Shown: in pieces, positions 1-7,423 of the stretch
Layout of the letters: every line of letters begins with the position of its first letter
Position numbering within the stretch: the first letter of the stretch is position 1
Source: Actinoplanes campanulatus
GTDB taxonomy: Bacteria; Actinomycetota; Actinomycetes; Mycobacteriales; Micromonosporaceae
Reading direction: 5' to 3'
Length of the DNA stretch: 64,000 nucleotides
NCBI RefSeq assembly: GCF_014647795.1
Contig: NZ_BMPW01000021.1
Coordinates: 1 to 64,000, forward strand
Notes under the pieces: model-generated
The model's database searches: none
Seen by the model: only the letters and a program-made list of their open reading frames with translations
What the model was told of the DNA's origin: nothing
Made by a program: the position numbers and the translations under genes

Positions 1-179
1 GTCACCGCACCCCTGAAAACCAGCTAACCAACTCTCCATCAAACCCGGGGCTTGACACCTTCCTGGAAGGGGAGGACGACGTTGCGCGGTTCCAGGCAAC
101 CTTCGACAACATCGCAGCCCATGCGCTGAGTCAGCCCGCAAGCAAGAAGTTCATCCAGGAAGCGGTAAAGGCCGCATAG
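1..179 (+). CDS. XRE-family regulator with DUF5753, C-terminal fragment (partial)
   Basis: Only the last 58 codons are in the window, read from base 3 to TAG at 177-179. The tail (EDDVARFQATFDNI, then ALSQPAS) matches the end of the DUF5753 ligand or effector domain found behind an N-terminal helix-turn-helix in the large actinobacterial Scr1-like regulator family. The DUF397 gene 20 bases downstream supports the call, because these two families normally occur as a pair. The HTH part is outside the window. Whether it is host cargo or a phage gene cannot be decided here. Confidence 0.7.
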   Translation, partial: HRTPENQLTNSPSNPGLDTFLEGEDDVARFQATFDNIAAHALSQPASKKFIQEAVKAA

Positions 180-199
180 ATCGAGAGGAGAGCCGGGTC

Positions 200-397
200 A
201 TGACCGACCTGAGCAATCTGCCATGGAAGAAGTCGACGCGGTCGTCCGGGAACGGCGCATGCGTCGAGGTAGCCATCACTGCGGACGGCATTTACGTTCG
301 CGACACCAAGGACCGCACCCTGCCCCCGCACAAGTTCAACTTCAAGGAATGGGACGCGTTCGTAGGCGGCGTCAAGGACGGCGAGTTCGACCTCTGA
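200..397 (+). CDS. DUF397 domain protein
   Basis: A 65-residue protein with the DUF397 signature: an early W-x-K-S/T-x-R-S-S stretch (PWKKSTRSSGNG), a central A-C-V-E-V, then VRDTKD and a W-x-F/A-F-V end. DUF397 proteins are small partners of DUF5753 XRE regulators in Streptomyces and relatives and often act as opposing partners in the regulation of differentiation. A good GAGGAG ribosome site sits just before the ATG, and the gene follows the partial regulator in the same direction, so the two probably form one transcript. Confidence 0.85.
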   Translation: MTDLSNLPWKKSTRSSGNGACVEVAITADGIYVRDTKDRTLPPHKFNFKEWDAFVGGVKDGEFDL

Positions 398-410
398 CCC
401 TGTGCACAGC

Positions 411-444
411 GAGCCCCGGCTAGGCCGAAGCCAAGTCGGGGCTC
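411..444. terminator. Bidirectional hairpin terminator
   Basis: GAGCCCCG at 411-418 pairs with CGGGGCTC at 437-444 between the convergent DUF397 gene and the minus-strand gene ending at 446. Confidence 0.6.
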
Positions 445-445
445 G

Positions 446-760
446 TCATCGCCTGCCGTAGCTTGCCCGCTCGCGCATCTCGGCGATGATCTCCTCCTGC
501 TTGGCGCGAACAGTCATTGCCCGAGAAACGTACTCTCGGCACACCTCGTCATATTCAGCGATCATGAGCGCACAGTCAGATCCGCACTCGTCGCCGCACC
601 TCGCCCGGTGGTCGGCGCGCTCCAGGTCGTATCGAGCCCACTGCTCAATCAGTTGGCCGTGTAGGGCCATGAGCCGATCCCAAACCGCGCCCAGCTCGGG
701 CAGTCGACCCCGGTAGGTGTCGACTATCGCGCGCTGTAGCGGCTCGTGATCGTTACTCAT
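446..760 (-). CDS. Small hypothetical protein with paired cysteines and heptad-like helix
   Basis: The ATG at 760 is chosen because GAGGAA lies directly upstream; the longer reading frame has no ribosome site. The 104-residue product is mostly predicted helix, with an RCGDECGSDC cysteine cluster near the middle and a charged C-terminal helix (AKQEEIIAEMRERA). The cysteines could bind a metal or form disulfides. No family recognised. It is convergent to the DUF397 gene and shares its terminator. Confidence 0.6.
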   Translation of the reverse strand: MSNDHEPLQRAIVDTYRGRLPELGAVWDRLMALHGQLIEQWARYDLERADHRARCGDECGSDCALMIAEYDEVCREYVSRAMTVRAKQEEIIAEMRERASYGRR

Positions 761-1281
761 GGCGTTCCTCACGGGCCGAGCATCGGCACCTGAGGAGTTT
801 GCTTGAGGGAATTCGGGTGCAGTCTTGCAACTAGGGGCCGAAAGCCCTTGCAAGTGAGGCCGAAAGCCCCGACCCAGCGTAACCGCAGGGCCGGGCTTCT
901 CGTTGATCATCTAGCCGGACGTGCCTGCCGCGAGGGCGTGATCGATGAGGGCCTACTCGACCGACTGACGCGGGTTGCGGGTGGTGGCCCGCTGCCCTAG
1001 TCTGGGAACCGCACCACCCGGGCGGACCTCATCAAAGCAGGGACCGTGTTGGCGCAGGACTGGCCTTCACGATTCACTTTCCGCCCGGCTCTCCCCGTAT
1101 GGGGAGGTGAACCGCTGGAAGCTGAGGCGCGCGAGCGCACTAGCGACCTTTCTCCACGCATGTGGAGGTGCGACGAAAGCGCCCCAGCCCGCAGTGATGC
1201 AGGTGGGGCGCTTCGCTTTGTGGCAGGCTTCCGGCATGGCTAAGGCGCCCGATGGCGATCCCTGCTTGATCGGTTCTCGAA
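761..1281. other. Gene-poor 520-base stretch with several hairpins
   Basis: No convincing gene on either strand. It contains an imperfect stem at 864-897 (AAGCCCC pairing with GGGCTT), a CTCCCC...GGGGAG hairpin at 1091-1106, a CTCCACGCATGTGGAG hairpin near 1152-1167, and the strong terminator at 1177-1213. The repeated GGCCGAAAGCCC words near 837 and 858 are part of these stems. The stretch separates the left-edge genes from the end of the leftward phage transcript. Confidence 0.5.
1177..1213. terminator. Terminator after the leftward ribonucleotide reductase operon
   Basis: AAGCGCCCCA (1177-1186) pairs perfectly with TGGGGCGCTT (1204-1213), followed on the minus strand by a short T-rich run. 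Confidence 0.7.
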
Positions 1282-3411
1282 CTAACGCACAGGGCATGCG
1301 CCGGTCGCGCACTCCTCGTTGTAGCCCTCGCCGGCCTCGGCCAAGGCGGACCAGCGTTCGTATTCCTCGCGGCTCATCCGCTCCAGGGGTGGCTGAGGTC
1401 GGGCCGTCGCGTCGTCAGGCATCACCGTTGTGCCCTTGATCCGCGACATGTGCTTACGCAGCGCCGCATCCAGCTCAGCCGGGTCGGTGCCGGGGTCGAT
1501 GTTGCACGTGTAGGAGATCGCGTTGTCGACGTACTCCTGCTGGAACATCGCCTGCGTGGCCAGCTTGTCGTCGATGCTGATCTGGTCCTGCGACTCGACC
1601 AGCTCCAGGGCCTCGGCCTCCGAGTAGCCGAGCGCGATCACCTCGTCAAGCAGGGCCGCCCGCGTCGGGTAGGCGACGACCATCGTGTTGCCGCTCTTGT
1701 CGGCTACGCACACCTCGACCGGTAGGCCCTTCATCCTGGCGGCCTCGACCTCGGCGGCCTCGGACGGCACGTTCTTGTTGAAGCGGATCCGGCGCCAGTA
1801 GTGAACGGCGAACAACTCTTGCACGGACGGCGTCGTTCCGACCAGCATCGAGGTCGAGCCGGTCGGGGCCTCAGTTGTGACCTTCACGGGTTCCGGGATC
1901 CGCAGCTCGAACGACACGTCACGCGCAGCCTGACGAACCACGTCATAGAGACCGCGCAGCTCCTTTCGCTTGGCTGGAAGCCTCCAGACCTGGCTGTACC
2001 GGTAGCCCCGCTTGGTGAAGAACGCCTGCGCGCCCATGTGACCCACGCCGATTCGGCGCTCCGAGTTCATCACCGCAGCCTGGCCGGCGTCATTCATGGT
2101 GCCGAACGTGGCCCTGACCAGGAAGCGAGCCATGAGGCGGTGTGCCTCTTCGAGGCCGAGCCAGTCGACTGGGCCGCCCCGCCGCTTCGGCGCGAAGTAG
2201 TCGAGGTTCACGCTGCCCAGCACGCACGCGCCCCGCTCGGGCAGGCCAATCTCCCCGCAGGGGTTGCTGATCACCACCTCGTTGATCTCGCCGAAGTTGT
2301 TCAGGTCGGCGTGCCAGTAGCCAGGCTCACCGTTCGCGGCCATGTTCGCGACGACCAGGTTGTGCAGCTCGGTCGCGTACGGGTCGCCGGCCCGCAGCGC
2401 CTGCTCGAACTCGTCGTCGATGATCACGCTCAGGTTGCTCGTCCAGTGGAGGCTGCTGTCCTGCTTGATGGTCACGAACCGGCGGGCCTGCGGGTCCTTC
2501 CAGTGCAGCCCGGACATCCTCGCGCTTCGCCTCTTGCCGCCGGCGATCACGCACTCCGCCAGGGCGTGGTCGATCTCCATCGCATCGAGGGGTTGGATGC
2601 AGAACGAAAGGTCACGGGCCGCGCTGAAATAGGACGCGTTCAGAATCCTCGTGATGCTGATCAGCATCTGAGCGAGCGGGGCCGGGCCGCTGGCCACGCC
2701 GCCAAAGGTTTTCAATCGGGCGCCCTTCCAACGAACCCGGCTCACATCGAACACGCGGTTCTGATGCAGCACCGCGTCGTCGGTGAAGAACGTATCCACC
2801 AGGTCTGTGACCGCGTCGGCCCAGCCCTGCCGGGAGTCATCGACATCGAACGAGCCCATCCAGCCCGAGCTGTACTCGGTGGAGAGCAGGCCGGCGTCGA
2901 GCATCTCCTGGTAGTCGGGATGCGACGGGTCGCAGACAACGTGCACCTGGAGCTGGCGACGCGGGGCACCGTACTGGGCCAGGAAGCGGGTCGAGTAGTT
3001 CGCCCCGACCCCGCCGCCCTCAGCGAGTCTGTTCAGCACGAAGTCGAAGTGACCGCTGATCTTCGCCGGCCAGGGCGCGACGTGACAGTTGAACAAGAAC
3101 TCTCGCCCCTTCACGCCGGTCGCGTACAGGTGCCGGCCGCCGGGAATGATCGCCATCCGCAGCATGAAGTGGTGGAGCCGCTCGAACTCCTTCTCGACCT
3201 TGGCGGACCAGGTCGGCCGGGGCCCGTGCACGAGGGCGAGGTTGCCCTCGGCGACCCGCTGAACCACCTGGGGCCAGGTTTCCTTTTCGCCGTTCGGCAG
3301 GTCGCGGGCGTACGTCCGGCTGAACACGACGGCCCCTGACGGGCCGAACTTCCACTCGGGCTCGGTGAAGGTGGCGGTCTCGTCGAGGGCGACGAAGCTG
3401 GGGGTGGTCAC
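1282..3411 (-). CDS. nrdJ: Adenosylcobalamin-dependent (class II) ribonucleoside-triphosphate reductase
   Basis: Reduces ribonucleoside triphosphates to deoxy forms for phage DNA synthesis, using vitamin B12 instead of a second radical subunit. The 709-residue product matches the monomeric Lactobacillus leichmannii type. The active-site N-P-C-G-E motif is at residues 383-387, the partner cysteine is in FNCHVAP (C109), and the C-terminal redox pair is in ECATGACPVR (C701 and C706), spaced as in RTPR. A GTG start at 3411 is chosen because AAGGAG lies 11 bases before it. It is the last gene of the leftward operon. A phage-wide GTGTTTAGTC motif lies just upstream. Confidence 0.95.
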   Translation of the reverse strand: MTTPSFVALDETATFTEPEWKFGPSGAVVFSRTYARDLPNGEKETWPQVVQRVAEGNLALVHGPRPTWSAKVEKEFERLHHFMLRMAIIPGGRHLYATGVKGREFLFNCHVAPWPAKISGHFDFVLNRLAEGGGVGANYSTRFLAQYGAPRRQLQVHVVCDPSHPDYQEMLDAGLLSTEYSSGWMGSFDVDDSRQGWADAVTDLVDTFFTDDAVLHQNRVFDVSRVRWKGARLKTFGGVASGPAPLAQMLISITRILNASYFSAARDLSFCIQPLDAMEIDHALAECVIAGGKRRSARMSGLHWKDPQARRFVTIKQDSSLHWTSNLSVIIDDEFEQALRAGDPYATELHNLVVANMAANGEPGYWHADLNNFGEINEVVISNPCGEIGLPERGACVLGSVNLDYFAPKRRGGPVDWLGLEEAHRLMARFLVRATFGTMNDAGQAAVMNSERRIGVGHMGAQAFFTKRGYRYSQVWRLPAKRKELRGLYDVVRQAARDVSFELRIPEPVKVTTEAPTGSTSMLVGTTPSVQELFAVHYWRRIRFNKNVPSEAAEVEAARMKGLPVEVCVADKSGNTMVVAYPTRAALLDEVIALGYSEAEALELVESQDQISIDDKLATQAMFQQEYVDNAISYTCNIDPGTDPAELDAALRKHMSRIKGTTVMPDDATARPQPPLERMSREEYERWSALAEAGEGYNEECATGACPVR

Positions 3412-3434
3412 GAGGTGAGGTGCTCCTTGGTGAT

Positions 3435-3444
3435 GACTAAACAC
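3435..3444 (-). promoter_or_regulatory. Phage-wide motif copy 1 (GTGTTTAGTC)
   Basis: Exact 10-mer on the transcribed strand. It overlaps the TAG stop of the gene ending at 3437 and lies upstream of the reductase ribosome site. Possible stoperator or start-associated site. Confidence 0.7.
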
Positions 3445-3790
3445 TGGTGTCGGCGTAGCCGTTGAGGTAGTCGGCGAGCCGGCCGACACCGAGATCGAGC
3501 CGTTGGGATGCGGCCTTGCGGCCGATGCCGAGGATGTGGCCCGTCTCGGTCTTGCTCATGCCCATGCCGTAGCGCAGGAGCATGGCCTGTCGCTCAGCGA
3601 GCGTGGCCGGTGCGTGACGCCATGCCCGGCGGATGTCGGCGAGCATGGCGTAGATGGTGTTGGCGGTCTTCGGGTTGCTCTTGGTCCGCGGCATGTCCGG
3701 ATCCGGGGCGGTCGGGTTCTCCACCACGACCATCCCCGGATCCCAGACCGCCGGAAGCAGGCGCTCGACCAGCTCCCGTTCGTAGCTCAC
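3437..3790 (-). CDS. Sigma region 4-like helix-turn-helix protein (second half of a split sigma-like factor)
   Basis: 117 residues from a GTG at 3790 that overlaps the previous stop as GTGA. The C-terminal half (LAERQAMLLRYGMGMSKTE, then GHILGIGRKAASQRLDLGV) has the recognition-helix layout of sigma region 4 or phage sigma-like regulators. Residues 1-20 contain the ELVERLLPAVWD block that, in single-chain actinophage sigma-like proteins, lies between the region 2-like and region 4-like parts. The upstream overlapping gene supplies the region 2-like part. Family assignment is by motif memory only; a plain HTH regulator is the alternative. Confidence 0.6.
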   Translation of the reverse strand: MSYERELVERLLPAVWDPGMVVVENPTAPDPDMPRTKSNPKTANTIYAMLADIRRAWRHAPATLAERQAMLLRYGMGMSKTETGHILGIGRKAASQRLDLGVGRLADYLNGYADTSV

Positions 3791-4128
3791 TCGCAGGACT
3801 CCCGCAGGCGTTCCATGCTGACGTGCTGGTTGATGCGATTCGCCTCGACGCGGACCTTGTCGATCAGCCGGGATCGAAGCCAGACAAACAGGTGCTCCAG
3901 CTCGCCGAGGCCGACGTACGAGCGGACCCGGTCGGCGTTCGTGGCAAGCAGGAGGTACGCCTCCTGGCGCTGGTCGTCGACCGACGTGATCGAGCTGTAC
4001 GCGTTGCCGACATGGTTCGCCGCCCACGTGATTCGCTGACTGACACCCGGCAGGCCGATCACGGACCAGTCGGCCCGCGGCTTGACGGGCTCCTCGATCA
4101 CGACGTTTGCCGTGTAGATGGTGGTCAC
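3787..4128 (-). CDS. Sigma region 2-like protein (first half of a split sigma-like factor)
   Basis: 113 residues; GTG at 4128 is preceded by AGGAGG at good spacing, and the longer upstream reading is rejected. The middle (ITSVDDQRQEAYLLLATNAD, followed by VRSYVGLGELEHLFVWLRSR) resembles the helices of sigma region 2 in actinophage sigma-like proteins, where a D-D-x-x-Q-E-A block is followed by a helix rich in L and R. The protein stops exactly where the region 4-like protein starts, in another frame with a 4-base overlap, so both halves are made from one message. Confidence 0.55.
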   Translation of the reverse strand: MTTIYTANVVIEEPVKPRADWSVIGLPGVSQRITWAANHVGNAYSSITSVDDQRQEAYLLLATNADRVRSYVGLGELEHLFVWLRSRLIDKVRVEANRINQHVSMERLRESCE

Positions 4129-4141
4129 GGGCGGTCGCCTC

Positions 4142-5335
4142 CTATCGGATCGTCTGAATGAGGTCGGTCTTGCCGCCCTGGGTGAGGGCGAGGACGATGC
4201 CCGGCGCACCCCCGGTGCCAGTCGCGTGGCGGAACCACGTCGACTCGCTCTCCAAAGCTGGCGCCTGAATGAAGGTCCGGTGTCCATCGGTGTCGACGAC
4301 CAGGTGATGCAGGTGGCCAGCAACCAGCAGGTCGGTCTGGTGCATGGCGGAGTCGCGGTTGAAGGCTTGGCCCTGCCACCACTTCATGTGCTGCCCCGGC
4401 CGCCACATGTGGCCGTGGGCCGCGGTGACCACGGTGCCCGCCACGTCGAGGGTGACCGTCAGCTCGTCGCTCTCGGGCACGAAGAACTGGACGTGGTCCA
4501 GGCCGCGCGACTCGGCGAGCTTGACCGCGTCGGCGACGGCGATCAAAGACTCGCAGTCATGGCTGTCGTCGTACTTGGTCACGCCCTTGCCCGCGACCCT
4601 GACCGCCTGGTCGTGGTTGCCCGGCACTGCCGCGAACGTGACTGTGTCGGACAGCGGAGCGAAGGCGAGCACGGCGTGCAGCATCATGCGGCGGGTCAGC
4701 CGGATCTGCTCGGTGAGCGTGAGCTGGGTCCTCCAGGTGTTCGCCCCGGACTGACTCACGAAGCCCTCGACGTGATCGCCCAAGAACACGACGTGGATGT
4801 GGCCGATCCGGAACAGGTTGCCCAGTGTGCGGATCTGCTGGGCCGCCTTGTCGATGCACTCGATGGCCCGCTTGACCGTGCCCTCGATCCCGTCGCCATC
4901 CGACTTGCCGAACTGGGTGTCGCCGATCAGAACGACCAGACCCCACGCGCCGGTCGGCCGGTCGCCGATGCTCGGGATCTGCACCCGGATGGCGGCGAGC
5001 AGTTCGTCGATCGGGAGCCGGCCACCAGCCGCGGCCTTCGCCTTGCGCTTGAAGGTGTACCGCGTGCTGATGCCGGGATCGCCGTTCGGCCGGGTCCACT
5101 CGGACACCCGGAAGCCGGCGACGTCCCACTCGTCGGGGTTGAGGTCCTGCTCGATCAGCACGCCGCGAGCGGCGTCCGCCTCGGTCTTGGTCTCGGCGTT
5201 GACGGTCACCTCCGCCGTGTCTCCGGTGACTTCCACCTGCTTGGTGAAGTCCTTGGCCGGGTCGGTCTTGCGCGCCTTGATCTCCGGTCCTACCGGCTTG
5301 GCGAGCAGCTCGCTCAGCAACTCCTCCGAGGGCAC
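4142..5335 (-). CDS. Calcineurin-like metallophosphoesterase (phage)
   Basis: 397 residues starting at a GTG (5335) that sits two bases after the TAG of the upstream gene, within a copy of the phage motif. The metallophosphoesterase signatures run in order: IGDTQFGK (GD-x-Q/H), FLGDHVEG (GD-x-x-E/D), VPGNHD (GNH-D/E), AHGH and AGHLHH, all metal-ligand motifs. The N-terminal 130 residues carry no recognised domain. Such enzymes in phage replication operons are thought to be nucleases or phosphodiesterases; the substrate is unknown here. Confidence 0.85.
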   Translation of the reverse strand: MPSEELLSELLAKPVGPEIKARKTDPAKDFTKQVEVTGDTAEVTVNAETKTEADAARGVLIEQDLNPDEWDVAGFRVSEWTRPNGDPGISTRYTFKRKAKAAAGGRLPIDELLAAIRVQIPSIGDRPTGAWGLVVLIGDTQFGKSDGDGIEGTVKRAIECIDKAAQQIRTLGNLFRIGHIHVVFLGDHVEGFVSQSGANTWRTQLTLTEQIRLTRRMMLHAVLAFAPLSDTVTFAAVPGNHDQAVRVAGKGVTKYDDSHDCESLIAVADAVKLAESRGLDHVQFFVPESDELTVTLDVAGTVVTAAHGHMWRPGQHMKWWQGQAFNRDSAMHQTDLLVAGHLHHLVVDTDGHRTFIQAPALESESTWFRHATGTGGAPGIVLALTQGGKTDLIQTIR

Positions 5336-5345
5336 GACTAAACAC
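5336..5345 (-). promoter_or_regulatory. Phage-wide motif copy 2 (GTGTTTAGTC)
   Basis: Exact copy. Its GTT-TAG supplies the last codon and stop of the upstream gene, and the next gene's GTG start follows directly. Confidence 0.7.
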
Positions 5346-5559
5346 TCCCTTCGGCCGGCAGGGACCGGCGGTACGTGCGGATCGTGGAGGCGGAGACCGG
5401 CGTACCGGAACGCTCCAGCCAGTCGGACAGGTACTCGGCCGAAGTGTCGCCCAGCAGGTGGGGGAGGAAGGCGGCCCGGGTGTCGCCGCTCATGGCGTCC
5501 CAGGCTTCTTGCAGCTTCTTGCCCGGCTTACCGGGAAGGATGGCGTCGCGCCAGCTCAC
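5338..5559 (-). CDS. Small putative HTH protein
   Basis: 73 residues, GTG start overlapping the preceding stop as GTGA. The C-terminal part (TSAEYLSDWLERSG followed by VSASTIRTYRRSL) looks like a helix-turn-helix, with the S-x-S-T-I-R-x-Y-R-R run as a possible recognition helix. No named family recognised. It lies in the replication operon between two small unknowns and the phosphoesterase. The stop codon lies inside the repeated phage motif. Confidence 0.6.
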   Translation of the reverse strand: MSWRDAILPGKPGKKLQEAWDAMSGDTRAAFLPHLLGDTSAEYLSDWLERSGTPVSASTIRTYRRSLPAEGSV

Positions 5560-5756
5560 GGGTTTGGGGTGTCCTTCCAGAAAACGGGATAGTCGGGGAC
5601 GCGGATGTACGAGATGTGCACCTCGTCGATGTGCTCGACGGCATCGGTCCAGACCGTGTACCAGTGGTCGCCTTCATGGGCGATCTCCCGCTCGCACAGC
5701 TCTTCATCCCGGGGGTGGCTGGCGGGGCAGGGCAGCGGGGCCATGACGACCTTCAC
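5556..5756 (-). CDS. Small hypothetical phage protein
   Basis: 66 residues from a GTG at 5756 that overlaps the upstream stop (GTGA). It carries CPASHPRDEELC, a possible cysteine and histidine metal site near residue 10-21, and ends in an aromatic, proline-rich tail (PDYPVFWKDTPNP). No family recognised. Both ends are overlapped with neighbours, so translation is probably coupled. Confidence 0.6.
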   Translation of the reverse strand: MKVVMAPLPCPASHPRDEELCEREIAHEGDHWYTVWTDAVEHIDEVHISYIRVPDYPVFWKDTPNP

Positions 5757-5953
5757 GCGGCCACCGCCTTGACGAGCTGGACGACCTCGACGTCGGCCTC
5801 GCGGTCGGTGAACTCGGTGCCGAAGTAGCACCAGTAGCGCAGGGTGTCCGCGTACTCGGGGTCACCGTCGGAGTAGTCGGCGAACTGGGCCAGCCTCGGC
5901 CCCCGAGAGCCGGGCGGGACGACCAGGGCTAGGCATTCGTGTGTCAGTTCCAC
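5753..5953 (-). CDS. Small hypothetical phage protein
   Basis: 66 residues; the GTG start at 5953 lies inside the end of the Toprim gene (10-base overlap) and the stop overlaps the next start. Acidic, with a WCYFGTEF core; no recognised domain. Confidence 0.55.
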   Translation of the reverse strand: MELTHECLALVVPPGSRGPRLAQFADYSDGDPEYADTLRYWCYFGTEFTDREADVEVVQLVKAVAA

Positions 5954-6621
5954 GGGGCCGGAGCCTCCTTACCGACCAGGGCGAACAGGTCATCGACCCC
6001 GGCTTGCAGGTAGGTATCAGTCACGTCGCCCAGGGAGAGGCGGACCCCCTTGGCCTGGCGTAGCGACCGCGTGACCTTGTTGGTGAAGTCGGCGCCCGCG
6101 TCGTCCGGGTCGCCCCATACCCAAATTCTGTTGAAGCCGGCCAGCATGCGGCGGTGATGCGGGCGCCACAGCTCAGCGCCGGGGATGGCAACCGCGTGCA
6201 GTCCGAGCATGTTCAGGATGATCGCGTCCAGCTCGCCTTCACAGACGTGGATCTCGCTCTCGGCCTGGAAGATCGCGCCCACGTTGAACATGCGGACCGG
6301 ATCGTTCTTGATCGTGGCGTACTTCCCGTGGAAGCCGGCCCGATGATCGTGGTCCTGCATGCATCGGAACCGGAGCTGCAGGGCCTGGCCCTCGCTGTCC
6401 AGGTACGGGATGACCAGCCATCCCGCGTACCGGTTGTGTCCGGGCAGCGGGTTACCGACGACGCCAAGACGGTGTGTAACCGCTGCCTCGCGGCTGATTC
6501 CCCTTGCGAGCAGGTAGCCGGCGGCGTCCGCCGTAAGCTGAGCCTGATAGCTCGACACCGCCTCTTCCAGCGCCTCCCGTTGGGAGACCGAGAGAGGCCG
6601 CAAAGGCTCGTGCTCGGACAA
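5944..6621 (-). CDS. Toprim-domain primase subunit
   Basis: 225 residues. After an N-terminal helical part there is a GWLVIPY...LRFR strand pair, then the Toprim-type features: HVCEGELDAI (acidic E) at about residue 125, and the WGDPDDAGADF D-x-D type motif at about residue 168. Toprim proteins polymerise primers or cut DNA with two metals; next to a CHC2 zinc-finger gene this is the catalytic half of a DnaG-like primase. The TTG at 6621 is the first start in this frame and overlaps the CHC2 gene by 170 bases, so a fused frameshift product is also possible. Confidence 0.8.
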   Translation of the reverse strand: MSEHEPLRPLSVSQREALEEAVSSYQAQLTADAAGYLLARGISREAAVTHRLGVVGNPLPGHNRYAGWLVIPYLDSEGQALQLRFRCMQDHDHRAGFHGKYATIKNDPVRMFNVGAIFQAESEIHVCEGELDAIILNMLGLHAVAIPGAELWRPHHRRMLAGFNRIWVWGDPDDAGADFTNKVTRSLRQAKGVRLSLGDVTDTYLQAGVDDLFALVGKEAPAPWN

Positions 6622-6835
6622 AGTCGCACTTCTCCATTTCCATGATCAGCGTGTAGGCGTCACCGCCCTTGCCGCACGAGTGGCATTTCCAGAGGCTGTC
6701 GCCGGTGTCGATCGAGCAGGATGGCGTCTTGTCCTCGTGCAGCGGGCACTTGACCATCTGGGTCGTGCGGCTGTCGTGAAAGAACACCTCGTAGTGCTCA
6801 AGGACTGCGGCCAGCGAGGGACGCTCATCGGGCAA
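6452..6835 (-). CDS. CHC2 zinc-finger primase subunit
   Basis: TTG start (6835) placed directly after a phage motif and overlapping nothing else upstream. Residues 28-61 hold the DnaG-type zinc ribbon (KCPLHEDKTPSC, then KCHSCGKGGDA), which reads template DNA. The helix DFVRARAFAASLGL then resembles the end of a CHC2 domain. The last roughly 55 residues are low-complexity and Arg-rich, and read through the start of the Toprim gene in another frame, so the working protein may be shorter or may switch frame into the Toprim gene. Confidence 0.75.
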   Translation of the reverse strand: MPDERPSLAAVLEHYEVFFHDSRTTQMVKCPLHEDKTPSCSIDTGDSLWKCHSCGKGGDAYTLIMEMEKCDFVRARAFAASLGLPTGGAGRGGVELSGSAYGGRRRLPARKGNQPRGSGYTPSWRRR

Positions 6836-6845
6836 GACTAAACAC
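6836..6845 (-). promoter_or_regulatory. Phage-wide motif copy 3 (GTGTTTAGTC)
   Basis: Exact copy, again holding Val-stop of the upstream gene and followed at once by the TTG start of the CHC2 gene: the same layout as copy 2. Confidence 0.7.
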
Positions 6846-7218
6846 CGACCTCGCCTAGGTTCAGGTATTCGCGAAGGGTGGTGAGGACGTACGAGTCGAG
6901 GACGTTCAGCCGCGGTCGCTTCACCACGGCGACGCCCGAGACCATGTCGAGCGGCAGGCCGCGGTGCCGGGCGAAGTTGCGCCGTTCCGCCTCCGCCTCA
7001 CGCACGAACACGGCAGGGTGCATCGCGCCGGACTTGGCTTCGATCACGACGTAGTGCTTGCCGGAGCTGGGCCCGAACGACCGGAGGACGAGGTCGCCCT
7101 CGTCGTCCTTGCCGGCCAGTCGCAGCCGTTCGGCGTCGAGGCCCATCTCCCGCAGAGTCTTCATCAGGTCGATCTCGAACTGGGCGCCCTTGCGCTTGTT
7201 CGCGGCCGGGCTAGGCAC
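6838..7218 (-). CDS. PD-(D/E)XK nuclease, Holliday junction resolvase-like
   Basis: 126 residues; GTG start overlaps the upstream stop by 8 bases. The fold signature is complete: an early E (FEIDLMKTL), then D in GDLVLRS at about residue 42, and the E-x-K in YVVIEAKSG at about residue 60, followed by an amphipathic helix (REAEAERRNFARH). Archaeal Hjc-type resolvases and phage VRR or RecB-like nucleases share this layout. In a replication operon it would resolve branched DNA or trim ends. The exact substrate cannot be told from sequence. Confidence 0.7.
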   Translation of the reverse strand: MPSPAANKRKGAQFEIDLMKTLREMGLDAERLRLAGKDDEGDLVLRSFGPSSGKHYVVIEAKSGAMHPAVFVREAEAERRNFARHRGLPLDMVSGVAVVKRPRLNVLDSYVLTTLREYLNLGEVGV

Positions 7219-7423
7219 TGGCCACCTTCTCGACCTTGACGTCCTCGTCGGCCTCCCAGTCGTCCTGATCGACGCTGTAGCCCTGGCCCCAGCCCATGCA
7301 CTGAGCGCAGACCTTGGGAGGGGTCATGTCGCACGCCTTCTCAACGGCCTCGTACTCGTCCTCCGCTTCAACCTCGATCCAGGTCCAGAGGGCCGAGGTG
7401 AACGGCACGCGGTAACGGGTCAC
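7211..7423 (-). CDS. Small CxxC protein of unknown function
   Basis: 70 residues from a GTG at 7423 overlapping the ATPase stop (GTGA). It begins TRYRVPFTSALWTW and is rich in E in the middle, then has a CAQCMGWGQGY motif (CxxC near residue 46), suggesting a small metal site or an adaptor. No family assigned. Confidence 0.6.
   Translation of the reverse strand: MTRYRVPFTSALWTWIEVEAEDEYEAVEKACDMTPPKVCAQCMGWGQGYSVDQDDWEADEDVKVEKVASA

Noticed and set aside
1801-3339. 512-codon open frame opposite nrdJ
   Set aside because: High-GC antisense shadow; nrdJ has all catalytic motifs on the other strand.
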